The notes under the pieces were generated by a model. That model had not been told where the DNA came from, searched no databases, and was given only the letters and a program-made list of their open reading frames with translations. Shown one piece after another: positions 25,674 to 35,062 of a stretch of 64,000 nucleotides of DNA (positions are counted from its first letter, which is position 1; each line of letters opens with the position of its first letter). The translations under genes were made by a program, and so were the position numbers. The DNA is from Leptolinea sp. HRD-7 (GTDB lineage Bacteria; Chloroflexota; Anaerolineae; Anaerolineales; Anaerolineaceae), in contig AP024710.1 of the NCBI GenBank assembly GCA_024363285.1, positions 2,760,001-2,824,000 of the forward strand, in the 5' to 3' direction.

Positions 25674-27146
25674 ATGAAAGTTGAACTACGGAATATCCAT
25701 AAATATTTTGGACCTGTGCATGCCAATAATGATATTTCTTTGACCATTCTCCCCGGGACAATTCAGGGAATAGTCGGTGAAAATGGCGCTGGAAAAAGTA
25801 CGTTGATGAAAGTTTTATCTGGGTTTATCCAGGCAGATGAAGGAAAAATATTTTTAGACGATAAACCTGTATCCATAAAATCCCCTTCTGACGCACTAAA
25901 ACACGGTATAGGGATGCTTCACCAAGACCCACTGGATTTTCCCCCAATGAAAGTAATCGATAATTTCCTTTTGGGAAAAGAAGGCGGACTTTTTCTCAAT
26001 AAACGTTCTGCAGAATTTGAAATCCGAAAACTGGCAGATCAATTCGGATTTTCAATCAATACCGATGCTTATGTTGAAACTCTTACTGTAGGTGAACGTC
26101 AGCAATTAGAGATATTACGGCTTCTCTGGATGGGAGCAAAGATCCTCATTCTTGATGAACCAACAACGGGCATTTCTGCTTCGCAAAAAGAAATGCTATT
26201 TGACACACTAAGACGGCTTGCCAAAGAAGGCATGATCGTGATTTTTGTTTCTCACAAATTGGAAGAAATTGAGACACTCTGTCACCGAGCGGCTGTTTTT
26301 CGCGCCGGCGCATTGGTAGGTGAAGCTATTCAACCATACCATACAGATGATCTTGTTCGATTAATGTTTGGAAAACCTATGGAATTGGGACAGAGTCTTG
26401 GTTGCCAAAATGAAGATGCATTATTAGAGATACATAATCTTGAGATTGAAGATGTACGTTTGCATATTAAAAATGTAAACGTTTGTGTTAAAGCTGGTGA
26501 GGTTATCGGGCTGGCAGGTATGGAAGGTAGCGGTCAAAGGCTTTTTCTACGGGCTTTGGGTGGGTTATTCCCTACTACCGGAAGTACCCGAATAATTGTC
26601 AATGGATGCGACCTGACTCATGAGCCTTATTCATCTTATCTTAAAGCCGGCATTTCTTATGTACCGGCTGATCGAATGGAAGAGGGGTTGATACCCGGTT
26701 TATCACTAAAAGACCATTTCGTGTTGACTGGTGATTACCGCGGAATATTTATTAATGAAGAAACGGTACTAAACCGAACAAACGATAAAATTAATGAGTT
26801 CAACATTAAAGGCAGACCTGGAAGTCTTGTTGAAGAATTATCCGGTGGAAACCAACAGCGTGCCTTATTAGCGTTATTGCATGACCCATTAAAACTTGTC
26901 CTTCTGGAACATCCATCCAGAGGGCTCGATTTGGAATCTACTATCTGGTTATGGGAAAAATTGAAAGAACGATGCAAAAACGGCACTTCTGTAATTTTTA
27001 TTTCTTCCGATCTTGAGCAAATCTTACATTATAGTGACCGAATTCTGGTATTTTTTGGCGGAAAAGTATCACAACCGATAAGAGCATCGGATACTAATGT
27101 TGATCAGCTCGGGCAATTGATTGGTGGTAAAGGATTTTCCGGCTAA
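25674..27146 (+). CDS. Nucleoside ABC transporter, duplicated ATP-binding protein
   Basis: A 490-residue double-NBD ATPase of the RbsA/NupA/YufO type. The first half has Walker A GENGAGKST near 37-45 and Walker B ILILDEPTTG, with a signature weakened to LTVGERQQ. The second half has GMEGSGQRLFLR in place of a canonical Walker A, then LSGGNQQRALLA and LVLLEHPSRGLD. This asymmetry, with one degenerate catalytic site, is usual in the family. It energises uptake through the two permeases that follow. The gene lies 86 bases after the binding-protein gene, across a stable hairpin. Confidence 0.93.
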   Translation: MKVELRNIHKYFGPVHANNDISLTILPGTIQGIVGENGAGKSTLMKVLSGFIQADEGKIFLDDKPVSIKSPSDALKHGIGMLHQDPLDFPPMKVIDNFLLGKEGGLFLNKRSAEFEIRKLADQFGFSINTDAYVETLTVGERQQLEILRLLWMGAKILILDEPTTGISASQKEMLFDTLRRLAKEGMIVIFVSHKLEEIETLCHRAAVFRAGALVGEAIQPYHTDDLVRLMFGKPMELGQSLGCQNEDALLEIHNLEIEDVRLHIKNVNVCVKAGEVIGLAGMEGSGQRLFLRALGGLFPTTGSTRIIVNGCDLTHEPYSSYLKAGISYVPADRMEEGLIPGLSLKDHFVLTGDYRGIFINEETVLNRTNDKINEFNIKGRPGSLVEELSGGNQQRALLALLHDPLKLVLLEHPSRGLDLESTIWLWEKLKERCKNGTSVIFISSDLEQILHYSDRILVFFGGKVSQPIRASDTNVDQLGQLIGGKGFSG

Positions 27147-27158
27147 GGAGAACAAACA

Positions 27159-28199
27159 TTGAAACGCGAATCACGCTGGTATACCTTTGGAATGCAAGTT
27201 CTCGCAGTCATTCTAGCACTAGTGTTTACAACAGTAGTTCTACTGATGGCGAAGGCACAACCAATTGAAGCATATAAGAACATTCTCAGAGGCTCATTTG
27301 ATTCAATAGGTTCAATAACGAATGTCATAGTTGCCTGGATACCGCTTTTGTTGGCATCCATTGGAGCACTGGTAACTTTTTCTGCTGGATTATGGAATAT
27401 CGGTATTGAAGGGCAAATCACAATGGGGGCGATAGCCACAACATTTGCTCTAAGAATTTTACAAAATTCCGAAATACCCCCGGCAATAATTATTATTATT
27501 GGAGTTCTCGCTGGTTTTGCCGGAGGATCACTATGGGCGGCTATAGTTGGCGCTTTAAAAACCTATGGTGGAGTAAATGAAATTTTTGGCGGACTAGGAA
27601 TGAACTTTGTTGCGACGGCAATGACCATCTGGTTGATCTTTGGCCCATGGAAACGTCCAGGAATAGGTTCAATGAGCGGTACTGAGCCATTTAAGGAGGA
27701 ATTGTGGCTGCCAACTATCGCTGATCTTAGATTGAGCTGGTGGTCTGTAATTGTGGGTATATTAGCTTTGGTTATTGTTTATTTTATGTTGTCCAATACA
27801 TATTTCGGACTTAAATTAAAAGCAGTGGGTAAAAACAGGAAAGCTGCCTCAATTTTGGGTATTCCGACGGCCAAATATATGATGGCTGCATTTATGATAT
27901 GTGGCGGAATAGCCGGGCTGGCTGGCGGTTTGCAGGTATTGGCTGTTCACCATAGACTTATCCCATCCATTTCTTCAGGTTATGGTTATCTGGGTCTTAT
28001 GGTGGGTATGCTCATAAATTACCAGGTAATCTGGGCGGCCCCTGTGGCATTCTTCTTTGCCGCTTTGAACTTTGGAAGTATTCAGTTACCAATTGTTATG
28101 AAGCTGGATTCGTCTTTATCGGGCGTTTTACAGGGTGCCCTGGTTCTATTTGTCTTGATGATGGATGGAATTCGTAAACGCCTGACAAAGAAAGCGTAA
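27159..28199 (+). CDS. Nucleoside ABC transporter, permease 1
   Basis: A 346-residue membrane subunit with about nine helices, of the NupB/YufP (BPD_transp_2) family. The conserved features are FSAGLWNIGIEGQITMGA near 89-106 and YGGVNEIFGGLGMNF near 141-155, followed by a PTAKYMMAAF coupling region near 246. The initiation codon is TTG at 27159, with AAGGAG eight bases upstream, so expression is likely modest. It forms a heterodimer with the next gene product. Confidence 0.92.
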   Translation: MKRESRWYTFGMQVLAVILALVFTTVVLLMAKAQPIEAYKNILRGSFDSIGSITNVIVAWIPLLLASIGALVTFSAGLWNIGIEGQITMGAIATTFALRILQNSEIPPAIIIIIGVLAGFAGGSLWAAIVGALKTYGGVNEIFGGLGMNFVATAMTIWLIFGPWKRPGIGSMSGTEPFKEELWLPTIADLRLSWWSVIVGILALVIVYFMLSNTYFGLKLKAVGKNRKAASILGIPTAKYMMAAFMICGGIAGLAGGLQVLAVHHRLIPSISSGYGYLGLMVGMLINYQVIWAAPVAFFFAALNFGSIQLPIVMKLDSSLSGVLQGALVLFVLMMDGIRKRLTKKA

Positions 28200-28210
28200 G
28201 GACAGAGACT

Positions 28211-29212
28211 ATGGAATTTAATACAATATTGATCGGTTTGGCAGGTGTAATCGCGGCAGCTACCCCTATAGTTTTTGCTACAATAGGGGAGACAATAACA
28301 GAGAAAGCCGGAATTACCAATCTATCTGTCAATGGTACGATCATTCTCACCGCAATGACTGGTTTTGCTGTTGCGACAACGACTCAGAATATTCTTCTGG
28401 GTTTTTTAGCGGGGGCACTTGTTGGAGGATTAATAGCCGGTATAGTGGCTTTTTCAAGTATCACATTAAAACAGTCTCAGGTTGCCGTAGGTTTTGTGTT
28501 AACTTTAATGACACGAGATCTGGCATATTTTCTGGGTAATTCATTTATTGGATTATCTGGACCAAGAGTTCCACCTGCTTTTGAAATTCCGTTGTTAAGC
28601 CAAATACCTGTGCTCGGAGCTCTACTATTCAAGCAGGATATACTTGTTTATTTAAGCTACATTTTGATCATTCTAACCACAATTTTCTTAACAAAAACCC
28701 GACCCGGATTAATATTACAGGGTATAGGGGAAAGACCAGCTTCTGCGTATATTCGAGGAGCAAACGTTAACAAATTGCGATATATATATACCATTTTGGG
28801 TGGCGCAATGGTAGGTCTTGCTGGACCTATGTATTCTCTTTCTGTAAAAGCGGGATGGAAAGGGACAATTTCCGGTTTGGACGGAATAGGATGGATAGTC
28901 CTGGCCATTGTTATTTTTGGAGGATGGAGCCCGTTACGTGGTAGTCTTGGCGCGTATTTATTTGCTTTCCTTCAGTGGCTTGGACTTGTTTTACAAACAA
29001 CGTTATCAGCCATTCCTAGCCAGGTATTGCAAGTGGCGCCTTTCCCTATGATGATATTGACATTATTGTTAGTCAATATCGGAAATACGGAATGGGTTGA
29101 ACGAGCGATAATGGGACTACCTGAAAGAGTAAGGCCAGTTATCAGTAAAATTTTGCGGTCAATGAGAAGCAACCCACCAGCGGCATTAGGTGTACCTTTT
29201 GAAAATGAGTGA
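28211..29212 (+). CDS. Nucleoside ABC transporter, permease 2
   Basis: A 333-residue partner permease of the NupC/YufQ group, about nine helices. The pattern PIVFATIGETITEKAGITNLSV near 22-43 is the family signature for this half of the heterodimer. A Gly-rich segment GERPASAYIRGANVNKLRY near 173 is the cytoplasmic coupling loop. The gene begins eleven bases after permease 1. It completes a full importer: receptor, double ATPase and two permeases. Confidence 0.92.
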   Translation: MEFNTILIGLAGVIAAATPIVFATIGETITEKAGITNLSVNGTIILTAMTGFAVATTTQNILLGFLAGALVGGLIAGIVAFSSITLKQSQVAVGFVLTLMTRDLAYFLGNSFIGLSGPRVPPAFEIPLLSQIPVLGALLFKQDILVYLSYILIILTTIFLTKTRPGLILQGIGERPASAYIRGANVNKLRYIYTILGGAMVGLAGPMYSLSVKAGWKGTISGLDGIGWIVLAIVIFGGWSPLRGSLGAYLFAFLQWLGLVLQTTLSAIPSQVLQVAPFPMMILTLLLVNIGNTEWVERAIMGLPERVRPVISKILRSMRSNPPAALGVPFENE

Positions 29213-29228
29213 TAATGTAAAAAAGCTG

Positions 29229-29270
29229 TATAATAAATCCATAATCCTAAGACATCAGACATCAGACAGG
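29229..29270 (+). promoter_or_regulatory. TATAAT box and tandem repeats ahead of the threonine-synthase-like gene
   Basis: TATAAT at 29229-29234 without a good -35, followed at 29251-29270 by tandem ATCAGAC units. Each unit matches six of seven bases of the GTCAGAC half-site found in the gntR operator (13795-13808). An internal promoter with a regulator site is possible but weakly supported. Confidence 0.35.
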
Positions 29271-29276
29271 TAAAAA

Positions 29277-30524
29277 ATGAAAGAATTTACTGGATATCGA
29301 TGTTCGTTATGTGGAACTGAATATTTACCGGATCAGGTAACTTATACCTGCCCAAAAGATGGTGGTAATCTCGATGTCATTCTTGATTACGAAGAAATAA
29401 AAAAGAAATATCAAATTGAAGATATAACCTCAAGAGATGAACCTTCTTTATGGAGATATCTTCCCTTATTGCCGGTAAAGGATCCAGGAGGTGAATCGAC
29501 TCCCTTGAGAATGGCAGGGGGAACCCCGGTTTATTCTCCATCTGTTTTGAAAAAAGAATTGAATCTTAATCAATTGTGGATCAAAGACGAAGGGAGGAAT
29601 CCTTCCGCTTCATTCAAGGATAGGGCATCCTCAATCCTTGTCGCACGCGCGAGAGAGATAAAGGCCGAAATTATTGTAACAGCCTCAACCGGAAATGCAG
29701 GTGCTGCGCTGGCATGTATGTCCGCGGCGGTAGGACAAAAATCTGTTATTTTTGCTCCTAAATCGGCCCCTCCGGCGAAAGTCGCGCAATTATTAGTTTT
29801 TGGAGCACAGGTCATTCTTGTTGATGGTAACTACGATTCGGCTTTTGATTTGACCATCGAAGCCGCGCAAGAATTTGGCTGGTATTGTCGGAATACCGGA
29901 TTCAATCCATTTACGGTTGAAGGAAAGAAGACCGGAGCTTTTGAAATCTGGGAACAGATCATTCTTAATATGAATGATGATGATAAACCTTTATGTATTT
30001 TTGTTTCTGTTGGCGATGGTAACATTATCTCTGGTTTACATAAAGGATTTAAAGATTTGCATCAGATAGGCTGGTTGAAGAAAATCCCGAGGATTTTTGG
30101 TGTTCAATCAGAAAAATCTGCCGCGATCGCCAACGCGTTTTTCGCAGGAAATGAGACCATAGTTCCGATATCGGCAACAACAATCGCGGATTCCATAAGT
30201 GTTGATCTTCCGCGTGATGGGGTACGCGGCGTTCGTGCTGCCAGAGAAACCGGGGGGGCTTATATTACTGTTACAGATGAAGCCATCATTAAGGGCATCT
30301 CCCAATTGGGAAAGGTAGGCATTTTTGCTGAACCCGCTGGTTCAACAGCTTATGCCGGCTTACAAAAAGCCATTGAGATGTCATTAATATCAGAAAACGA
30401 CCCGGTTGTTGTTATAAATACAGGAAATGGATTGAAAGATATCAAATCCGCAATGCAATCGGTAAATCCGGCTCCCGTTATTGAACCAACATTAAATTCT
30501 CTAAAAAAATATTTGAAACTATAG
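29277..30524 (+). CDS. Threonine-synthase-like PLP enzyme with zinc-ribbon N-terminus
   Basis: Fold-type II PLP enzyme of 415 residues. Residues 8-30 form a zinc-ribbon-like module with CSLCG and CPKDGG. The PLP lysine lies in [10 protein letters not shown] near 110-119, the phosphate-binding loop is [10 protein letters not shown] near 139, and later GDGNIISG and [11 protein letters not shown] match threonine synthase. It could make threonine from phosphohomoserine. However, it lies between the nucleoside importer and a catabolic block, and fold-type II relatives include diaminopropionate and threonine lyases, so the catabolic alternative is open. No hom or thrB gene is nearby. Confidence 0.8.
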   Translation: MKEFTGYRCSLCGTEYLPDQVTYTCPKDGGNLDVILDYEEIKKKYQIEDITSRDEPSLWRYLPLLPVKDPGGESTPLRMAGGTPVYSPSVLKKELNLNQLWIKDEGRNPSASFKDRASSILVARAREIKAEIIVTASTGNAGAALACMSAAVGQKSVIFAPKSAPPAKVAQLLVFGAQVILVDGNYDSAFDLTIEAAQEFGWYCRNTGFNPFTVEGKKTGAFEIWEQIILNMNDDDKPLCIFVSVGDGNIISGLHKGFKDLHQIGWLKKIPRIFGVQSEKSAAIANAFFAGNETIVPISATTIADSISVDLPRDGVRGVRAARETGGAYITVTDEAIIKGISQLGKVGIFAEPAGSTAYAGLQKAIEMSLISENDPVVVINTGNGLKDIKSAMQSVNPAPVIEPTLNSLKKYLKL

Positions 30525-30546
30525 TCAGGGAAGAATTAGTCAAATC

Positions 30547-31509
30547 ATGGGTGAAAAACCTGAATTTTCCATTGTTGTTCCTGTTTTTAACGAAAAAGAC
30601 TGCCTCCAGGAAATGCATCGACGTGTATCAGAAGTCATGGATACAACTGGAAAAGATTGGGAGATGATTATTATTGACGATGGCTCCAGAGATGGATCAA
30701 CCGATCAAATAAGGGAATTAGGAAAAAAGGATTCAAGAGTCAAGCCCGTAATATTTGCGCGGAATTTTGGCCATCAGATAGCTGTCACTGCCGGCATGGA
30801 TTACGCCAGCGGAAACGCGATCGTTATTATTGACGCGGATTTACAGGATCCTCCTGAAGTTATTCTTCAATTAATTGATAAGTGGAGGGAAGGGTACCAG
30901 GTGGTTTATGCTGTTCGAGGTGAGCGAGAGGGTGAAAGCTGGTTTAAGACTTTCACCGCGTCTTTTTTTTACCGACTTATCCAGCGAATCACCGACGTGA
31001 ACATTCCATTAGATACGGGAGATTTTCGGCTGCTTGACCGAAAAGTTGTGAATGTTATGAATTCCATGCGCGAAAAGCATCGCTTTTTGCGGGGGATGTC
31101 TGCCTGGGTAGGTTTTAAGTCAACCGGTGTGACCTATAAACGGGCAGCCCGATTTGCCGGAACAACAAAGTATCCATTAAAAAAAATGTTACTCCTGGCA
31201 TTAAACGCGATTACAAGTTTTTCGTATTTCCCTCTTCAAATGGCTACGTATGTCGGGTTTATTGCGGCTGGATTGAGCACGGTAGCAATCCCAATCGTGA
31301 TTATTATGCGGTTGGCGGGTTCACAGGCATTTTTCGGACAGGCAACCACACTTCTGGCTGTATTATTTCTCGGTGGTGTGCAATTAATCTCTCTTGGAAT
31401 TCTTGGTGAGTACATAGGGCGAATTTATGACGAAGTCAAGGGACGTCCGCTCTATATTATTAGCGAAGCACCCGAAAGACCATCTGATAAACCTTTAACA
31501 GGAGAATAG
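30547..31509 (+). CDS. Polyprenyl-phosphate glycosyltransferase, GT2/GtrB type
   Basis: A 320-residue membrane-associated glycosyltransferase. Its GT-A domain shows [11 protein letters not shown] at 11-21, IDDGSRDGS near 46 and the DxD metal motif [10 protein letters not shown] near 97. The C-terminal ~85 residues contain two membrane helices (~232-255 and ~268-292), the arrangement of GtrB/ArnC/DPM1 enzymes that load a sugar onto a polyprenyl phosphate on the cytoplasmic face. Such a product is what GT-C transferases use, so it may work with the GT-C-like pair at 15641-19512. It sits between two PLP-enzyme genes and stops two bases before the next start. Confidence 0.9.
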   Translation: MGEKPEFSIVVPVFNEKDCLQEMHRRVSEVMDTTGKDWEMIIIDDGSRDGSTDQIRELGKKDSRVKPVIFARNFGHQIAVTAGMDYASGNAIVIIDADLQDPPEVILQLIDKWREGYQVVYAVRGEREGESWFKTFTASFFYRLIQRITDVNIPLDTGDFRLLDRKVVNVMNSMREKHRFLRGMSAWVGFKSTGVTYKRAARFAGTTKYPLKKMLLLALNAITSFSYFPLQMATYVGFIAAGLSTVAIPIVIIMRLAGSQAFFGQATTLLAVLFLGGVQLISLGILGEYIGRIYDEVKGRPLYIISEAPERPSDKPLTGE

Positions 31510-31511
31510 AG

Positions 31512-32987
31512 ATGACAAAAATAGATTTATCCATGTATCCAGACCGCCTTGAAAGGGCTGTTAAACGCGCCAGAGAACGTAATATTATTATTCCTACATA
31601 CGCACAAATGAAGAATCCGGCTTTAATTCCGGACAAAATAAAATCAAAGCTCAAAAATATTGGTTTGTGGGATGTTTCACCTGAAAATCTGTTTCGCATA
31701 AATTGGCACAACGAACCTGTTGCTAAGGGTGGCGCTTTCGGAGGAGTAAATTACATAGAACTGCCGTCAAGCCTAACAGGAACAAAAGCTCGAATAATTG
31801 CTCTGGAAGGCAAATGGTTCCCAACTGGCGCCCATAAAGTCGGAGCAGCCTTTGGTTGTCTAGTTCCCCGATTGGTTACAGGTCAATTTGATCCGACAAC
31901 TCAAAAGGCCGTATGGCCTTCCACTGGCAACTATTGCCGCGGAGGCGCATATGATTCGGCATTACTGGCCTGCGAGTCAATAGCCATTTTGCCTGAGGGT
32001 ATGAGCAAGGAACGTTTCGAATGGCTCAAGAAAATTGCCGGAGAAACCATTGCTACACCTGGCAGTGAATCAAATGTAAAAGAAATATTTGATAAGTGTT
32101 GGGAATTGCGAAAATCCGGCCAGGATCTGATGATCTTCAATCAATTTGAAGAATTTGGTAATTACCTCTGGCATTATGATATTACCGGACACGCAATGGA
32201 AGAAGTAATTAAAAAGGAATTACGCAGTGGCGGACGGTTCGGGGGTGTTGCGTTAACAACCGGTTCAGCTGGAACAATAGCCTGTGGCGATTACCTGAAG
32301 CAGGCGTTCCCGACAAGCAAAATTATTGCCAGTGAAGCTCTTCAATGCCCGACTTTATTAATGAACGGCTTTGGTTCCCATCGAATTGAAGGCATAGGCG
32401 ATAAGCACGTCCCCTGGATTCATAACGTCAAGAATTCCGATGTTGTGGTCGCTATTGATGACGAAGCCGTTGTCAATATTATGCGATTATTTAATGAGCC
32501 TGTTGGACGTTCCTATTTGAAGAAGCAGGGAATTCCGGAAGCGATAATCAATCAATTGGACCTCCTTGGGTTCTCAGGCATAGCGAATTGTCTTTCAGCG
32601 ATCAAATTCGCCAAATACGAAGGATTGGGCGAAGAAGACATCATGATTACCGTTTTGACCGATTCAATGGAACTCTACAGCAGCCGCATCGCTGAATACC
32701 GGGCATCCTTTGGTGAATTCACAGAAAATGATGCCGCCGCGACCTTTGAACATTACCTGAAAGGTATTTCCAGCGATTATCTGCTTGATATGACTACAAT
32801 GGATCGGAAACGTGTTCACAATCTAAAATACTATACCTGGGTTGAACAACAGGGTAAAACCTACGAAGAGATCAATGCCCAGTGGGATGATGATAATTAC
32901 TGGACAGATATCCAGAAACAAATTCCTGAGATCGATGCATTGATCAATGAATTCAATGACAGAGTAGGTTTGTTGAAGAGCCTCTAA
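31512..32987 (+). CDS. Unassigned fold-type II PLP-dependent enzyme
   Basis: A 491-residue protein related to the cysteine synthase/threonine deaminase superfamily but longer. The PLP Lys is probably in ALEGKWFPTGAHKVGAAFG (Lys near 110), replacing the common SFKDR. The phosphate loop is PSTGNYCRGG near 136, and TTGSAGTIACGD near 251 fits the C-terminal PLP-phosphate site. I cannot name its reaction. In the E. coli ygeW-hyuA locus the fold-type II enzyme YgeX splits 2,3-diaminopropionate into pyruvate and ammonia, so an analogous amino-acid lyase step is a reasonable hypothesis. AGGAG precedes ATG 31512. The C-terminal 100 residues are acidic and helical. Confidence 0.78.
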   Translation: MTKIDLSMYPDRLERAVKRARERNIIIPTYAQMKNPALIPDKIKSKLKNIGLWDVSPENLFRINWHNEPVAKGGAFGGVNYIELPSSLTGTKARIIALEGKWFPTGAHKVGAAFGCLVPRLVTGQFDPTTQKAVWPSTGNYCRGGAYDSALLACESIAILPEGMSKERFEWLKKIAGETIATPGSESNVKEIFDKCWELRKSGQDLMIFNQFEEFGNYLWHYDITGHAMEEVIKKELRSGGRFGGVALTTGSAGTIACGDYLKQAFPTSKIIASEALQCPTLLMNGFGSHRIEGIGDKHVPWIHNVKNSDVVVAIDDEAVVNIMRLFNEPVGRSYLKKQGIPEAIINQLDLLGFSGIANCLSAIKFAKYEGLGEEDIMITVLTDSMELYSSRIAEYRASFGEFTENDAAATFEHYLKGISSDYLLDMTTMDRKRVHNLKYYTWVEQQGKTYEEINAQWDDDNYWTDIQKQIPEIDALINEFNDRVGLLKSL

Positions 32988-33022
32988 AAAAGAATCTATA
33001 CCAACCTTACAGAGTAAAGGGC

Positions 33023-33613
33023 ATGTCGAGCATACCTGATGAAGCACTAATCTTAGTAGGTGTATTGCCTGAAACGCGTGACCTTGAAATTGCTCGATTG
33101 TTAGGTTGGTATAGAATTCCTTTAAAATCTGCGCCTAAAGTGATTGATGTGGATTATCTGGCATTTTATCAAACAGGCGCGTTTGGTGAGGAACATCGAT
33201 GGCGTATTGAAACTATCTGCCCGGTGCGCGGCCATGAACTGGTCACCCGGGCAGAATTATTTCATGACGAGATTGATCACAAAAGGGCCAATGAAGAATA
33301 TTTCAAGATTTCACTTGGCTCGATGATACAGCTTGATAGTCCGATCTCAGCGGGAAATTGGAAACGAATTACGTTTCTTTATACTCTGGGAGAATTGCTA
33401 AATCGAGCTCAAACAATACATGATCTGGTGGTACATTCGGAAAGACGTCAACTTTTATGGCAAAGTTTACGCGAGAGGTTAGCATCTGACCGAAGTAATG
33501 CTATAAATATTGTTGGTGATGATATTTCCCTGGATCTATTGTTTGAAGCTCTAAAACAATATGTAGATTTTCCTGCGAAAAAAGTAAATAAAATTTATCA
33601 AACTAATCACTAG
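33023..33613 (+). CDS. Unknown 196-residue protein in the dihydropyrimidinase operon
   Basis: Soluble protein without membrane segments or signal peptide. The N-terminal ~60 residues (LILVGVLPETRDLEIARLLG, then WYRIPLKSAPK and LAFYQT) look like a compact alpha/beta domain. The C-terminal half is helical and charged, with RRQLLWQSLRERL. I recognise no family and no catalytic motif. It sits 35 bases after the PLP gene and 12 bases before hyuA, so it is expressed with the ureide-degradation genes. Its conserved-looking Trp/Tyr/Arg core suggests nucleic acid or ligand binding, but that is a guess. Confidence 0.7.
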   Translation: MSSIPDEALILVGVLPETRDLEIARLLGWYRIPLKSAPKVIDVDYLAFYQTGAFGEEHRWRIETICPVRGHELVTRAELFHDEIDHKRANEEYFKISLGSMIQLDSPISAGNWKRITFLYTLGELLNRAQTIHDLVVHSERRQLLWQSLRERLASDRSNAINIVGDDISLDLLFEALKQYVDFPAKKVNKIYQTNH

Positions 33614-33625
33614 GCGGAGGTCTTA

Positions 33626-35044
33626 ATGAAAACACTGATTAAAGGTGGAACGATCATTACGGCTTCAGAGACTATTCAAGCTGATGTCTTAATTAATGAA
33701 GAAAAAATCCAAAGACTGGGGCAGGATATTATTGAACCAGATGCTCTTGTAATTGACGCAACGAATAAACTCGTTCTCCCGGGAGGGGTAGATGTTCACA
33801 CGCATTTCTCCCTTCCCATGGCAGGGACGATCTCATCCGATGATCATTACACTGGTCACAAAGCGGCAGCATTCGGTGGGACAACGACCGCGATAGATTT
33901 TATCTCATTAGACCGAGAAACATTAGACGAGTGTGTTGATGAATGGCATAAAATCGCGGATCCATTGGCTGCCATTGATTATTCTGCTCACATGAATATT
34001 ACACGATTTGATGACCGGATCGCCAGTCAAATTCCTGGATTAATTAAGAGAGGTATTACTACATTAAAAGTCTTTACCGCGTACAATAACCGGCTTCGCC
34101 TTCAGGATGGCGAGATTTTTAAAGTGATGCGCATAGCTAAAAATGCGGGTATGCTTACTATGATGCATGCCGAAAACGGAGATGTTATTGAAATTTTAAT
34201 TGATGAAGCTATCAGGTCTGGAAATTTGTCTCCGGTATGGCACGCCCGCACGAGGCCTGCCTGGGGGGCAACAGAAGCGGTTCTCCGGGGATCATCATTG
34301 GCCGCTCAGGCTGGGGCCCCACTTTATATAGTTCATATGAACGCTGCCGGTGAGGTTGACCAGTTGGAATACGCAAGAAAGATGGGTTTGCCAATAATGG
34401 GTGAAACGTGCCCGCAATACCTTTTTTTCACAGAAGATAACCTGGCTCAAATAGATGGTGCCAAATGGATTTGTTCTCCTCCAATGCGATCAGCAAAAGA
34501 CAACGCCCGACTTTGGGAGGGACTTAAGAATGGAATCATAAAGGTAATGGCTACAGATCATTGTCCTTTCTTTTTTGATGGTACAAAACCCATTAAATAT
34601 GAAGAAGAGAATATCGCAATTCCTGGAAAAGAACTGGGCAAAACTGATTTCACAAAAATTCCCAATGGGCTTCCTGGAGTTGGAGATCGTATGCCAGTTT
34701 TATGGACAAATGCTGTAAATTCCGGGCGTATGACTCCAAATCATTTTGTTGAAATTAATTGTACTAACCCGGCAAAAATATTTGGTTTATACCCACAAAA
34801 AGGAACAATTATGCCGGGAAGTGACGCGGATATCGCGATTTGGGACCCGGAAAAAAATGTCACTTATGGAATAGGTTTGTCTCATCACCGAACCGATTAT
34901 AATCTTTATGAAGGCTGGCACTTGAAAGGTTTCCCTGAAAAAGTTTTCTCGAGAGGGAAGCTAATTGTGGATGGTGAAACCTGGTTGGGTAAAAAGGGTG
35001 ACGGAAGATTTATACATCGAAAACCTTTTGCCGAAATTCTATAA
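33626..35044 (+). CDS. hyuA: Dihydropyrimidinase / D-hydantoinase
   Basis: Binuclear amidohydrolase that opens dihydropyrimidine or hydantoin rings to N-carbamoyl amino acids; 472 residues as expected. The metal ligands are all present: DVHTHFS at 56-62, the carbamylated Lys in ITTLKVFTAY near 150, MHAENGD near 183, IVHMNAAG near 239 and ATDHCPF near 316. GGAGGT precedes ATG 33626. Together with the carbamoyltransferases and carbamate kinase it gives a route from ring opening to ATP. Allantoinase is the main alternative, but the KVFTAY stretch and overall length favour dihydropyrimidinase. Confidence 0.93.
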   Translation: MKTLIKGGTIITASETIQADVLINEEKIQRLGQDIIEPDALVIDATNKLVLPGGVDVHTHFSLPMAGTISSDDHYTGHKAAAFGGTTTAIDFISLDRETLDECVDEWHKIADPLAAIDYSAHMNITRFDDRIASQIPGLIKRGITTLKVFTAYNNRLRLQDGEIFKVMRIAKNAGMLTMMHAENGDVIEILIDEAIRSGNLSPVWHARTRPAWGATEAVLRGSSLAAQAGAPLYIVHMNAAGEVDQLEYARKMGLPIMGETCPQYLFFTEDNLAQIDGAKWICSPPMRSAKDNARLWEGLKNGIIKVMATDHCPFFFDGTKPIKYEEENIAIPGKELGKTDFTKIPNGLPGVGDRMPVLWTNAVNSGRMTPNHFVEINCTNPAKIFGLYPQKGTIMPGSDADIAIWDPEKNVTYGIGLSHHRTDYNLYEGWHLKGFPEKVFSRGKLIVDGETWLGKKGDGRFIHRKPFAEIL

Positions 35045-35062
35045 AAGTGTCAGATATTTTCT

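Noticed and set aside
29277..30524. Firm naming as biosynthetic threonine synthase (thrC).
   Set aside because: Motifs fit, but no homoserine pathway genes are nearby and the context is catabolic, so the name was left open.
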